Assembly: GCA_001004005.1 (NCBI GenBank)
Contig: LCQF01000024.1
Coordinates: forward strand, 1-36,032
DNA length: 36,032 nt
Direction: 5' to 3'
From: Parcubacteria group bacterium GW2011_GWA2_49_9
Lineage (GTDB): Bacteria > Patescibacteriota > Minisyncoccia > Phycocordibacterales > UBA10002
Shown: piece after piece, positions 8,581-16,311 of the stretch
Layout of the letters: every line of letters starts with the position of its first letter
How positions within the stretch are numbered: position 1 is the stretch's first letter
The notes under the pieces: generated by a model
Database searches by the model: none
Seen by the model: the letters and a program-made list of their open reading frames with translations, nothing else
Told to the model about the DNA's origin: nothing
Made by a program: the position numbers and the translations under genes

Positions 8581-9234
8581 ATGCATACTCAAAAAGGCAT
8601 CGCACCCATTATTATCGCGCTCATTGTCGCGCTTCTTGCCAGCGGTGGGTATGTGGTGGTGAAAACCAACCCAGGACTTGCCAAGAAGCTTGGGATGGAG
8701 AAGCAAGTGGAGAAAGAGGAAACGAAGGCAGACAAGAAAGGCGAGACTGCAAATTGGAAAACCTACAAAAATGAAAAGTATGGGTTTAAGTTCTCAATAC
8801 CAAAAGATTGGGCAACGACGCAGGAAAGTACGGGCAAGACCTTTTCGGAATCGTCCGTAAGCGTAACATCCCCTGATTACAAAACAGTTCTTCACCCCGG
8901 TGAACTTGAGTATTACGAGTTAGTACAAGGGGGACGCATTACGATATACGTTCAAGAGCCCTCTCCTAAAAGTATAAGGACACTAAAAGAGTTATCTGAT
9001 TTTAACAAACTTGGTCGCGACGGAGGCCCCGATTTCAAGAATGAGCGAGTAATTGTCGTGAACGATGAAGATGCGCTTTTATATGATTACGAGGGAGGGT
9101 CGCGTGGGGGGAGAGGTCACAAGTTGGAGTTGTTATCCGAAAATCGCTGGGTCAGCATAGAAATCCAGTATGTAACTGCTGACGGAAGCAAGATTTGGGC
9201 TGAAATTCTTTCCACCTTGGAATTTACGAAGTGA
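8581..9234 (+). CDS. Hypothetical secreted/anchored protein (PsbP-like style ectodomain)
   Basis: GIAPIIIALIVALLASGGYVVV TM; YKNEKYGFKFSIPKDW motif. Confidence 0.7.
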   Translation: MHTQKGIAPIIIALIVALLASGGYVVVKTNPGLAKKLGMEKQVEKEETKADKKGETANWKTYKNEKYGFKFSIPKDWATTQESTGKTFSESSVSVTSPDYKTVLHPGELEYYELVQGGRITIYVQEPSPKSIRTLKELSDFNKLGRDGGPDFKNERVIVVNDEDALLYDYEGGSRGGRGHKLELLSENRWVSIEIQYVTADGSKIWAEILSTLEFTK

Positions 9235-9270
9235 AAATAAACATTTTTAGACAGGGAAAAATCTGGATTT

Positions 9271-9295
9271 GTAATAATCTGAACTCTCTAACGTC
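9271..9295 (+). promoter_or_regulatory. Candidate ECF-type promoter (motif 2)
   Basis: GTAAT-N16-CGTC, 10 nt before ATG 9306. Confidence 0.45.
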
Positions 9296-9305
9296 TGTAT
9301 GAAGT

Positions 9306-9485
9306 ATGAAAAAACCTAACGTAGACGAGCATGGCGTCGACATTGCGGAAATAATGGCAGTCGCTGAAAAGATTGTCGACCACACCAATCAGTTTCAGGC
9401 AAAGACGGTTGAGCAAGCGGGGCAGATTGAGGGGCGTGTGTCGGTATTGGAAAAAGAAGTAAGTGAACTGAAGTTAGGACAGTAG
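9306..9485 (+). CDS. Small coiled-coil protein (59 aa, absent from ORF track)
   Basis: MKKPNVDEHGVDIAEIMAVAEKIVDHTNQFQAKTVEQAGQIEGRVSVLEKEVSELKLGQ*. Confidence 0.6.
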   Translation: MKKPNVDEHGVDIAEIMAVAEKIVDHTNQFQAKTVEQAGQIEGRVSVLEKEVSELKLGQ

Positions 9486-9488
9486 GTT

Positions 9489-9513
9489 GTAATATCTTTT
9501 TCTTTCTGTCGGC
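9489..9513 (+). promoter_or_regulatory. Candidate ECF-type promoter (motif 3)
   Basis: GTAAT-N16-CGGC, 87 nt before ATG 9601. Confidence 0.45.
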
Positions 9514-9600
9514 TTAGGAGAGTAACACTACATATGTAAAGTATGTAAAGGTCGAGCAATTTTCAAAAAGCCAATTCTACTTCTAATTAAAATTTCATTT

Positions 9601-10290
9601 ATGAACAAAACTATACAGCTTCAAAAGTCATTTTCTCGTTTCTCTCTGCAGATAGGAACGCTCGCTCTCGCCGCTCTTGTTATGGCTACACCCTTACTTG
9701 CCAGCGCTGAAACCCTCTATCGTCAGTTGGACCTCGGTGCCACCGGCTCTGACGTATCGGCACTTCAGACATTTCTCGCGCAAGACGCGACGCTGTACCC
9801 GCAAGGACTGGTGACGGGCTACTTCGGCTCACTTAGTTTCGCCGCGGTCTCACGATTCCAAACACGCAATGGTATCGCTCCGGTCGGACGGGTTGGACCG
9901 GTCACGCTCGCGGCTCTTAACGCGAAGATGGGAAATGTCTCCAGCGCCGTGGGAGATGTCTACGCTCCCGCTCTCACCAGTGTTAACCTTAATGTCGGTA
10001 ACACGGCCGCAACGGTTAACTGGACGACCAGCTCACCGGCGAGAGGAAAAATGTTCTACAGCACCTCACCGATTCGGCTTAGCAATACGTTTGAGCAGAC
10101 CGGTATGAACTTTGTTGAACCGTATGTAAGCGGAACGCTCGCCTCGTATGACGGGGGAGAGCGAACATTCCAGACAGCTACGGTCAGTGGCTTATCACCG
10201 GATACAACCTACTACTATCTCGTTGAGGCACTTGATGCTTCCAACAACGTAAACATCACGCTTCCCGCCGCATTCCACACGTCTCGATAA
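9601..10290 (+). CDS. Secreted protein with PG_binding_1 domain and Fn3-like domain
   Basis: Signal peptide; LDLGATGSDVSALQTFLAQDATLYPQGLVTGYFGSLSFAAVSRFQTRNGI...VGPVTLAALN; PALTSVNLNVGNTAATVNWTTSSPARGKMFYST. Confidence 0.85.
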   Translation: MNKTIQLQKSFSRFSLQIGTLALAALVMATPLLASAETLYRQLDLGATGSDVSALQTFLAQDATLYPQGLVTGYFGSLSFAAVSRFQTRNGIAPVGRVGPVTLAALNAKMGNVSSAVGDVYAPALTSVNLNVGNTAATVNWTTSSPARGKMFYSTSPIRLSNTFEQTGMNFVEPYVSGTLASYDGGERTFQTATVSGLSPDTTYYYLVEALDASNNVNITLPAAFHTSR

Positions 10291-10306
10291 TAAGGGAGAT
10301 GTGTCG

Positions 10307-10348
10307 GCAAAAAACACCGCTCTGACGTTCGTCGGGGTGGTGTTTTTC
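10307..10348 (+). terminator. Rho-independent terminator
   Basis: aaaaaacaccgctctgacg-ttc-gtcggggtggtgttttt. Confidence 0.75.
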
Positions 10349-10372
10349 TGTGCAGAAAAGTCTCAAACTACG

Positions 10373-10397
10373 GTAATACTCATGTCGGTGGAACGGC
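10373..10397 (+). promoter_or_regulatory. Candidate ECF-type promoter (motif 4)
   Basis: GTAAT-N16-CGGC upstream of ATG 10497. Confidence 0.55.
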
Positions 10398-10406
10398 TCC
10401 ACCTAC

Positions 10407-10456
10407 GGAGTGCAAAAGGAAATGGCCTTTTGTTAAGGCTGCCTTGTTTGTTCTCC
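10407..10456 (+). ncRNA. Structured 5' leader element, copy 1
   Basis: GGAGTGCAAA...TTTGTTCTCC closing stem with internal GGCCTT...AAGGCT hairpin; similar in sequence to the elements at 12854 and 14153. Confidence 0.45.
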
Positions 10457-10496
10457 ACAACTGAAAATCCGGTATTCTGAAATCTGAAATTCTGTT

Positions 10497-11201
10497 ATGA
10501 AAAAACCTACAATTGGTCTGTTCGTCGGTTTCATCGGGCTATTCTTTGCTACGCGAACAAGCACGGCTGAAGAAGTTAACCTACCCACCCCTTACATCAG
10601 TGTCAGTAACGTTGTCCTTCCCGATGAGGATGGGAAACAGGCCATAGTGGTCGCGAATGAAGGTCAACAATTCACCCTTTATTGGGCAAGCATCGATCTT
10701 CCTGAAGGTGCGTCTATCGGTGTTCGCATCTTTAATGAGAAGCTGTCGGCGGGAGACAACATAAGCTACACTCCGAATAAAATGATTATCTCGGGACTAT
10801 CAGCTGTCGCCACTTCCTATACCTGGACAGTACGGGGTAACGACGGAACGTGGGGTGTGGGCTCTGATAATCGTCCCAATGTAAGTGGTTTGAGAGGCGA
10901 GAAGTATACTATCGTTTTGTACGCGAACAATCGGGACGGCCATACCATTGCAGTAGACGCTGGTTTTTACATCACCATCATCCCACCTCTCAGCCTGAAA
11001 AACCTAACCATTTTGGGAGGAAACGCTTATTTCCAGGTGTACGGTATCGCTCCAAATCAAAGCTACAGGATTGAAAGCAGTCAAAATCTGGAAAATCCAT
11101 GGCAGACAAGGTTTGTGTTTAGCGAAAAAGGAGAGGGTTCGGTGGTCTGCTTTCCGGTTTTCAACTCCTCGGCTGAGTTTTTCAGACTTGTGCAGCAGTA
11201 G
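10497..11201 (+). CDS. Secreted protein with C-terminal YRIESSQNLENPWQ...FFRLVQ-type domain
   Basis: Signal peptide MKKPTIGLFVGFIGLFFATRTSTAEE; C-terminus resembles the YRIE-S-nL...W...FFRL pattern of Verrucomicrobia-type secreted proteins. Confidence 0.7.
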   Translation: MKKPTIGLFVGFIGLFFATRTSTAEEVNLPTPYISVSNVVLPDEDGKQAIVVANEGQQFTLYWASIDLPEGASIGVRIFNEKLSAGDNISYTPNKMIISGLSAVATSYTWTVRGNDGTWGVGSDNRPNVSGLRGEKYTIVLYANNRDGHTIAVDAGFYITIIPPLSLKNLTILGGNAYFQVYGIAPNQSYRIESSQNLENPWQTRFVFSEKGEGSVVCFPVFNSSAEFFRLVQQ

Positions 11202-11234
11202 CCGTACAAATTCGCACATTCACGAGACGCACGC

Positions 11235-11271
11235 GACGCTCCTGGCCCCTTGGTCCCGAGCGTCTTTTTTT
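11235..11271 (+). terminator. Rho-independent terminator
   Basis: gacgctc...gagcgtc followed by ttttttt. Confidence 0.75.
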
Positions 11272-11294
11272 ATACCAAAACACACAAAAAGCCC

Positions 11295-11319
11295 GTAATA
11301 TCAGTGCCTTGTGAACGGC
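11295..11319 (+). promoter_or_regulatory. Candidate ECF-type promoter (motif 5)
   Basis: GTAAT-N16-CGGC upstream of ATG 11461. Confidence 0.5.
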
Positions 11320-11460
11320 TTCTCCTGTGTACGCACTACATACGAATAGCTGTATGTAGACGGTATCACATTTGCTCTTTGACACACATCAATTAGACAA
11401 CTACTAGAGGACTTCGGATGAGGTTCTATTTGTGTAGGGAAGAGAGCAAGGAAGGAAATT

Positions 11461-12735
11461 ATGCAGAGAAAATTCAGTATATTCGCAGTGATAGGCGCAC
11501 TCGCTTTCGTGTGCGTGGCAGTTTCAAGATTCTTTACGCCCGAACCTGCGAAGGTTACGGCGGAAGTAAAGACTGAAGCTGTTGCCAAAAAACAAAACTA
11601 TACTATTAATTGAACCGCTTCCGTTATTATTAATTGAAATTGATATTGAACCGCCAATAGCCCACCCCGACCGCAGGCACCTCCCTCGTTGCCCCCTCCG
11701 CCTAACTCACGACCAGGCGTAACGGTGGAAACGCCGGGTGCGCCCATTTCCCTTGACTGGACGCAATTCACCAACCGACGTGGCATGATTAAGTATGCCA
11801 TCGGTCAGGTCCGGCAACTCGTTATCATTATCACCGTTCCCAATTCACTTACGGGCGGTCATACAGTGATAATCAACTATACAAACACCGTCCCTACCTT
11901 CGCGGAAATGAAGGCGCTGGTCGAAGTTGAAATCGCTAAGTTTGAGGTTACATCAGCGCAGGCCATTAAAGTGGCCGGCGTGTTTAGAGATGACAGCTAC
12001 CACAACCCCAAAATATATTCACCGGACATGGGTGTGTTGTTTCAAGGCTCAACATTCGCTTCGCCTTTGTCTGAAAGTGGAAATGGCAGCGTGATGTGGG
12101 AAGCCGATGCTGAAATCATCATGCGCTTGAGCGACACGATTCCCGTGAGGATTGAGGGATTGAAATCGGCCCAGCTTATCACGTATCAAGAGGACGATGT
12201 ACCACGCAGCCGACCATTGGACATTGACTTGGATGGCAGACTGATGCTCCCCACCCAACTCTCTGGTGAGCAGGAAATTATCTATCGCGCTCCAAGCGAC
12301 GTCGGTAATTACACTACGGCCGCTTTCTCCCTAGTGACCGGGCAACGGATACCCATACGCCAGATTACGGTGCGAGCGTTGGTGTTTACACCCGACGTCT
12401 TGTCGTTCAAAAATAAGACATCGGTAGAGGTCATCATTCCAACATGGGAGGGCTACGGGATTATCCCACTCGTTGAGCTCATCTACGATAAAGAGAACGT
12501 AACCTCAAGGGTTGAGGTTTCAATCAGCACATATGATGGCGCACCCCCACCTACCCCGGCACTTAAAGTTCGTGGCTTCTGGATAGAAAACGCCCAAACC
12601 CACGAGCGGGGATATATCACAATTCACCCCGAGGAGAAATCGGTTATTCTTGAAAAGGTCTTACCGGGTGTGTACTGGGTTGAACTGGACATTGATGTCA
12701 ATGAAGGAGGGGCAGGGGACGGTAGTGGTGGTTGA
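11461..12735 (+). pseudogene. Secreted protein gene, apparently interrupted: 50-aa signal-peptide ORF (11461-11613) in the same frame as a 348-aa ORF (from about 11650)
   Basis: RBS aaggaagg before ATG 11461; MQRKFSIFAVIGALAFVCVAVSRFF signal/TM; TGA at 11611, 11635, 11641 and 11647; then TANSPPRPQAPPSLPPPPNSRPG linker and body. Confidence 0.55.
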
Positions 12736-12768
12736 AAGTCAAACTGACTGATGTGTTAAAATCATAAG

Positions 12769-12804
12769 TCGCATATTCTTCTCCGGAGGGGTATGCGCTT
12801 TTTT
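12769..12804 (+). terminator. Rho-independent terminator
   Basis: cgcata...ctccggag...tatgcg followed by cttttttat. Confidence 0.65.
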
Positions 12805-12819
12805 ATACCAAAAACCCCT

Positions 12820-12844
12820 GTAATCTTGCCACCTCTGAAACGGC
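12820..12844 (+). promoter_or_regulatory. Candidate ECF-type promoter (motif 6)
   Basis: GTAAT-N16-CGGC upstream of ATG 12920. Confidence 0.55.
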
Positions 12845-12851
12845 TTCACAG

Positions 12852-12901
12852 GTGGAGTACAAAAGAGACTGGCCTTAACTAAGGCTGTATTTGTTCTCCA
12901 C
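12852..12901 (+). ncRNA. Structured 5' leader element, copy 2
   Basis: GTGGAGTACAAA...TTTGTTCTCCAC with internal GGCCTTAACTAAGGCT. Confidence 0.45.
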
Positions 12902-12919
12902 AACTGAAAAGAAGGATTT

Positions 12920-13195
12920 ATGATTGACGCTACACCATTGAATACTGACGGGGAACTGACGGATAAACAACTGGAACAGTTTGTCGCCGATGGTCTTGAT
13001 GCAGAGCAGCACGCGGCACGGCTAGAGGAGTCTAAAAGAAGAAATGCGGCGATTGACTCTGCGCGTGGCGGACAGCCTCTGAATCGCGAAACCGTTACAA
13101 GGTGTATTTGTAAGAGCATTGATATGCAGTTTGTGACAAAAGAGCAACTGGAACAGATGGTTACTCTTGAAATAAACTTTCCGGGTGTGAGATAG
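12920..13195 (+). CDS. Hypothetical protein
   Basis: 91 aa, MIDATPLNTDGELTDKQLEQFVADGL...; preceded by gaaggattt and leader copy 2. Confidence 0.6.
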   Translation: MIDATPLNTDGELTDKQLEQFVADGLDAEQHAARLEESKRRNAAIDSARGGQPLNRETVTRCICKSIDMQFVTKEQLEQMVTLEINFPGVR

Positions 13196-13246
13196 TTTCT
13201 GTTCTCTGACAGATGAAAAGTAAAACGTCTACAATTTGGGGGATTT

Positions 13247-14041
13247 CTGAAAACAAACACAACAGCACGAAACGGCTTCACACTCATTGAACTTTTGGTC
13301 GTTATCGCCATTATCGGCGTTCTTGCAGGTCTGCTTTTACCCGCGCTCGCGAGTGCGAAGTCAAAAGCACACGCAACTTACTGCCGGAACAATCTTCGGC
13401 AGATTGGGATTGGGCTTCTGAACTACGCTCAGGACAACGGAGCATATCCCTTCTTTGAGCGACTAGCAGGTGTTTCCGAACCGAATGGAGCAAAGTGGTT
13501 TGACGATATTGTGCCAGAGCTTCCGAAAGGGTGGGGTAAAGGCATTTTCCGATGTCCGACATACACAGGAGCAGTTAGTGGGTATTCTTCTCCTGTCAAC
13601 TATCGTAACCATACATCGTTGGGTTCGTATGCATACAACATCGGAACTGCCAATGAAGCTGGCTCGTATTCTCACTACGGATTGGCGAAGATGTCTTTTC
13701 GGTCTTTGTTTGAACCAGTGACAACAGCCGTTCACGAATCGGAAGTGAGAAGTCCGAGCGAGATGATAGCAGTAGGCGATTCGTTTTCGCGCTCGTATCG
13801 TTCGTCGGCGTCCTCATCACGCATAACGTACGGGATGGATTCTCTTTCACGAAAGAACGGTATGAGTGCCATCTTCTTTTGGGATTCTGAGCTGTTACAT
13901 CACCGCGGAATGGCACACATTACGTTTGCCGATGGACACGTTGAGGGGAACTCGCTCACAAACTTGTTCTTTAACCTCAACGAAAAATGGCTTCGTCGCT
14001 GGCACACCGACAACGAACCTCACACGGAGTTGTTCCAGTAA
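13247..14041 (+). CDS. Type II secretion/prepilin-like protein with H-X9-DG motif (apparent CTG start)
   Basis: (L/M)[55 protein letters not shown]; the track start at 13295 cuts the prepilin peptide. Confidence 0.85.
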   Translation: MKTNTTARNGFTLIELLVVIAIIGVLAGLLLPALASAKSKAHATYCRNNLRQIGIGLLNYAQDNGAYPFFERLAGVSEPNGAKWFDDIVPELPKGWGKGIFRCPTYTGAVSGYSSPVNYRNHTSLGSYAYNIGTANEAGSYSHYGLAKMSFRSLFEPVTTAVHESEVRSPSEMIAVGDSFSRSYRSSASSSRITYGMDSLSRKNGMSAIFFWDSELLHHRGMAHITFADGHVEGNSLTNLFFNLNEKWLRRWHTDNEPHTELFQ

Positions 14042-14074
14042 ACTCACAAGCACACATCTTCTCGCAACAACCAC

Positions 14075-14102
14075 CCGCCGGAACTTCACCGGCGGTTTTT
14101 TA
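14075..14102 (+). terminator. Rho-independent terminator
   Basis: ccgccgg-aacttca-ccggcgg-tttttt. Confidence 0.85.
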
Positions 14103-14118
14103 TGTCAAAAAATCCTCT

Positions 14119-14143
14119 GTAATGGCCCTACTCTTGAAGCGGC
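14119..14143 (+). promoter_or_regulatory. Candidate ECF-type promoter (motif 7)
   Basis: GTAAT-N16-CGGC upstream of ATG 14238. Confidence 0.5.
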
Positions 14144-14152
14144 TTCACCGTT

Positions 14153-14200
14153 GGAGTACAAAAAAGACTGGCCTTACCTAAGGCTGTTTTTGTTCCTCGA
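14153..14200 (+). ncRNA. Structured 5' leader element, copy 3
   Basis: GGAGTACAAAAA...TTTTTGTTCCTC with GGCCTTACCTAAGGCT. Confidence 0.4.
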
Positions 14201-14237
14201 TAGCCGAAAATTCCGAACTCTGAAACTCTACTATCCT

Positions 14238-14573
14238 ATGAAAAAATACCTCGTTCGTCTGATGATTGGTCTGGCGTCGCTACTTTCCGTTGCGCACACA
14301 AGCGCGGCGGAAATAACCCCCTCTATCTCTATCATCATACCGATTTTAATTGAACAGGTATATCCTAATCAAGTTCGGTGTATCTTCCAGACGGTAAAGG
14401 GGGAATGGTATGTCCATGAATATGCAACGGATATGGCGCATTGGACCACGGACTACTCGTTTCAGGCACACGGAAGCCAGTTTGTGTCCAGGGAGACGAA
14501 GACTATGAATATGATGTTTTTTCGCATCCGTCCGTTCGTACCGCAAAGCCCGACGCAGACGGCTTTTAGGTAG
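14238..14573 (+). CDS. Small secreted protein
   Basis: MKKYLVRLMIGLASLLSVAHTSAAEITPS signal peptide; ...MMFFRIRPF; the longer track ORF from 13866 is a frame extension. Confidence 0.7.
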   Translation: MKKYLVRLMIGLASLLSVAHTSAAEITPSISIIIPILIEQVYPNQVRCIFQTVKGEWYVHEYATDMAHWTTDYSFQAHGSQFVSRETKTMNMMFFRIRPFVPQSPTQTAFR

Positions 14574-14599
14574 ATAGCGTTCCTCCACTTCAGATAACC

Positions 14600-14632
14600 A
14601 CGCGCCACCCTTCGGTCGGCGCGTCATTTTTA
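14600..14632 (+). terminator. Rho-independent terminator
   Basis: acgcgcc...ggcgcgt followed by cattttta. Confidence 0.65.
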
Positions 14633-14659
14633 TATTTCGCAGAGATACAAGAAAACACT

Positions 14660-14684
14660 GTAATGTCTTCGTGTCTGTAACGGC
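14660..14684 (+). promoter_or_regulatory. Candidate ECF-type promoter (motif 8)
   Basis: GTAAT-N16-CGGC, 41 nt before ATG 14726. Confidence 0.5.
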
Positions 14685-14725
14685 ATTACTAAGTAGGTCG
14701 ACAATCAGCTTCACAAAAACTATGT

Positions 14726-14866
14726 ATGCTTTTAACTATTGGTTTAGTACTCGTCGTCCTGTGGCTCCTCGGAATTATCGCGTTTCCAGTTCTTGGCTCA
14801 TTTATTCATCTTTTACTTGTCGTTGCCATTGTGGTGGTTCTCGTACGAATTATCAGAGGGGAGTAA
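14726..14866 (+). CDS. Lmo0937-family small membrane protein (46 aa, absent from ORF track)
   Basis: MLLTIGLVLVVLWLLGIIAFPVLGSFIHLLLVVAIVVVLVRIIRGE*. Confidence 0.85.
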   Translation: MLLTIGLVLVVLWLLGIIAFPVLGSFIHLLLVVAIVVVLVRIIRGE

Positions 14867-14968
14867 AAACGTAACATTCAACACCAAAACCGAATCTGTT
14901 TCCGGAAAGCAAGCATCTTTTATTTTTCACTTTTACGTCCAGCACACCTACTCATTTTTTTGAATTCT

Positions 14969-16273
14969 ATGAACACTCGCACACATATATTTTTCTCTTC
15001 CGGCTTGGTGATTACGCTCGTCCTTTCGTTTCTTGGGGCGATTCCGGTGCATGCCGCCACTACGGCACCTGTACAACTAGGTACGGCAGCTGACTTCGCA
15101 TTATTGTCTAAAACCGGAGTGTCAACCACCGGAGTAACCTCGGTTACCGGAAACATCGGAGTGAGTCCCGCGGCCGCGAGTTACCTTACCGGCTTTGCGC
15201 TCACACTCCCCGCTGCCGGCTCATTTTCAACTTCGGCTCTCGTCACCGGAAAGATATACGCCTCCGATTATGCGAATCCGACTCCCGCGAACCTGACGAC
15301 CGCCGTTCTTGATATGCAAACGGCATATACGAGCGCTATGAGCATTGCTCCCACAGTTACCGAGCTTGGCGCGGGAAGCATTGGCGGTCTTACGCTTGTT
15401 CCAGGTGTGTACAAGTGGAGTACGAACCTTCTTGTACCGACCGATGTTACCCTTTCGGGGAGCGCGCAGGATGTCTGGATTTTTCAGATTGCGCAAAATC
15501 TTACGATACGTGCCGCGACGAAAGTAGTGCTCGCCGGAGGAGCGAAAGCGGATAACATTTTCTGGGTCGTGGCCGGACAGACAAGTGTCGGTACGACCGC
15601 CGTTGTATACGGAACTATTTTAGACCAGACCGCCATTGTGCTGAATACCGGTGCAACATTATATGGGCGAGCACTCGCGCAAACTGCCGTAACTCTTGAT
15701 GCCAATGTCATCACGGTTCCTACCGGTTCCGCTACTTCCGCTATTCCGGCAACTTCGGCGATACCGACTGTGATTTCAGCTATTCCAGCTACGCCCGCCG
15801 TTCCCTCAACCAACTCGCAGTCTTCACAAAATACGACTACCAATGCATCTGGGCAGACATCAGCTTCACAAACCTATCCTCGCGGTCAGGCAGTGACGCT
15901 CGGAAATGGACAGACCGTGTATGTGAATGCCAATGGAGGGTTTACCGACGCACAAGGGCAATCACTGTCAAACAGTGCGGTGTCCTCGACTGCTCTCGGA
16001 GCTATGCCGTCCGCTTCTTCTCTTGGACAACAGGTTAGAGCGATTGCAACGAATCTCGGAAAGGGTAGTAATGGCAATAGCGTCGCAACTCTCCAACAAT
16101 TTCTGATTTCTCAAAACAAGGGTTCCGCCGCAAGTGCTTTAGCTCGTGTCGGTGCGACCTCTCACTTTGGTTCACTGACGAAGACGGCGCTTGCCGAATT
16201 TCAGGCAAGCGTTGGCTTAATCTTGACCCCTCTTCCTCTCCCCCTTTCCAAAGGGGAGATTGAGAGGGGGTAG
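14969..16273 (+). CDS. DUF3494 (ice-binding) family protein with C-terminal PG_binding-like remnant
   Basis: LGTAADFALLSKTGVSTTG...SVTGNIGVSPAA...GTLDQ/ILDQTAIVLNTGATLYGRALAQTAVTLDANVI; C-term NGNSVATLQQFLIS...FGSLTKTALAEFQASVG. Confidence 0.9.
   Translation: MNTRTHIFFSSGLVITLVLSFLGAIPVHAATTAPVQLGTAADFALLSKTGVSTTGVTSVTGNIGVSPAAASYLTGFALTLPAAGSFSTSALVTGKIYASDYANPTPANLTTAVLDMQTAYTSAMSIAPTVTELGAGSIGGLTLVPGVYKWSTNLLVPTDVTLSGSAQDVWIFQIAQNLTIRAATKVVLAGGAKADNIFWVVAGQTSVGTTAVVYGTILDQTAIVLNTGATLYGRALAQTAVTLDANVITVPTGSATSAIPATSAIPTVISAIPATPAVPSTNSQSSQNTTTNASGQTSASQTYPRGQAVTLGNGQTVYVNANGGFTDAQGQSLSNSAVSSTALGAMPSASSLGQQVRAIATNLGKGSNGNSVATLQQFLISQNKGSAASALARVGATSHFGSLTKTALAEFQASVGLILTPLPLPLSKGEIERG
16225..16272. 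repeat. Palindromic CCCCTTT-CC-AAAGGGG repeat at the 3' end of the CDS
   Basis: acccctcttcctctccccctttccaaaggggagattgagagggggt; related palindromes at 4376, 21357, 22180, 23505, 24362 and 28388. Confidence 0.65.
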
Positions 16274-16311
16274 TTTCAGAATTAAGTTAAAGGAACACTA
16301 GCTCCAGCACT

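Noticed and set aside
11611-11649. Genome-wide TGA recoding (genetic code 25 or 4)
   Set aside because: Long conserved genes in the window contain no internal TGA, and TGA ends several well-defined genes, e.g. 3827-3829 after the oxidoreductase and 23399-23401; a local lesion or error is more likely.
13273-13290. gaaacggcttcaca in the prepilin gene, identical to part of the motif at 12837-12850
   Set aside because: Here it encodes the conserved NGFT prepilin motif and lacks the GTAAT block at the right spacing; treated as coincidence.
14671-14874. 67-aa ORF MSVTALLSRSTIS...
   Set aside because: Out of frame with the recognisable Lmo0937-like protein at 14726-14866.
14865-14900. gtaacattcaacaccaaaaccgaa as a possible ECF promoter of the first DUF3494 gene
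   Set aside because: Spacing is 15 rather than 16 and both blocks deviate from the consensus.
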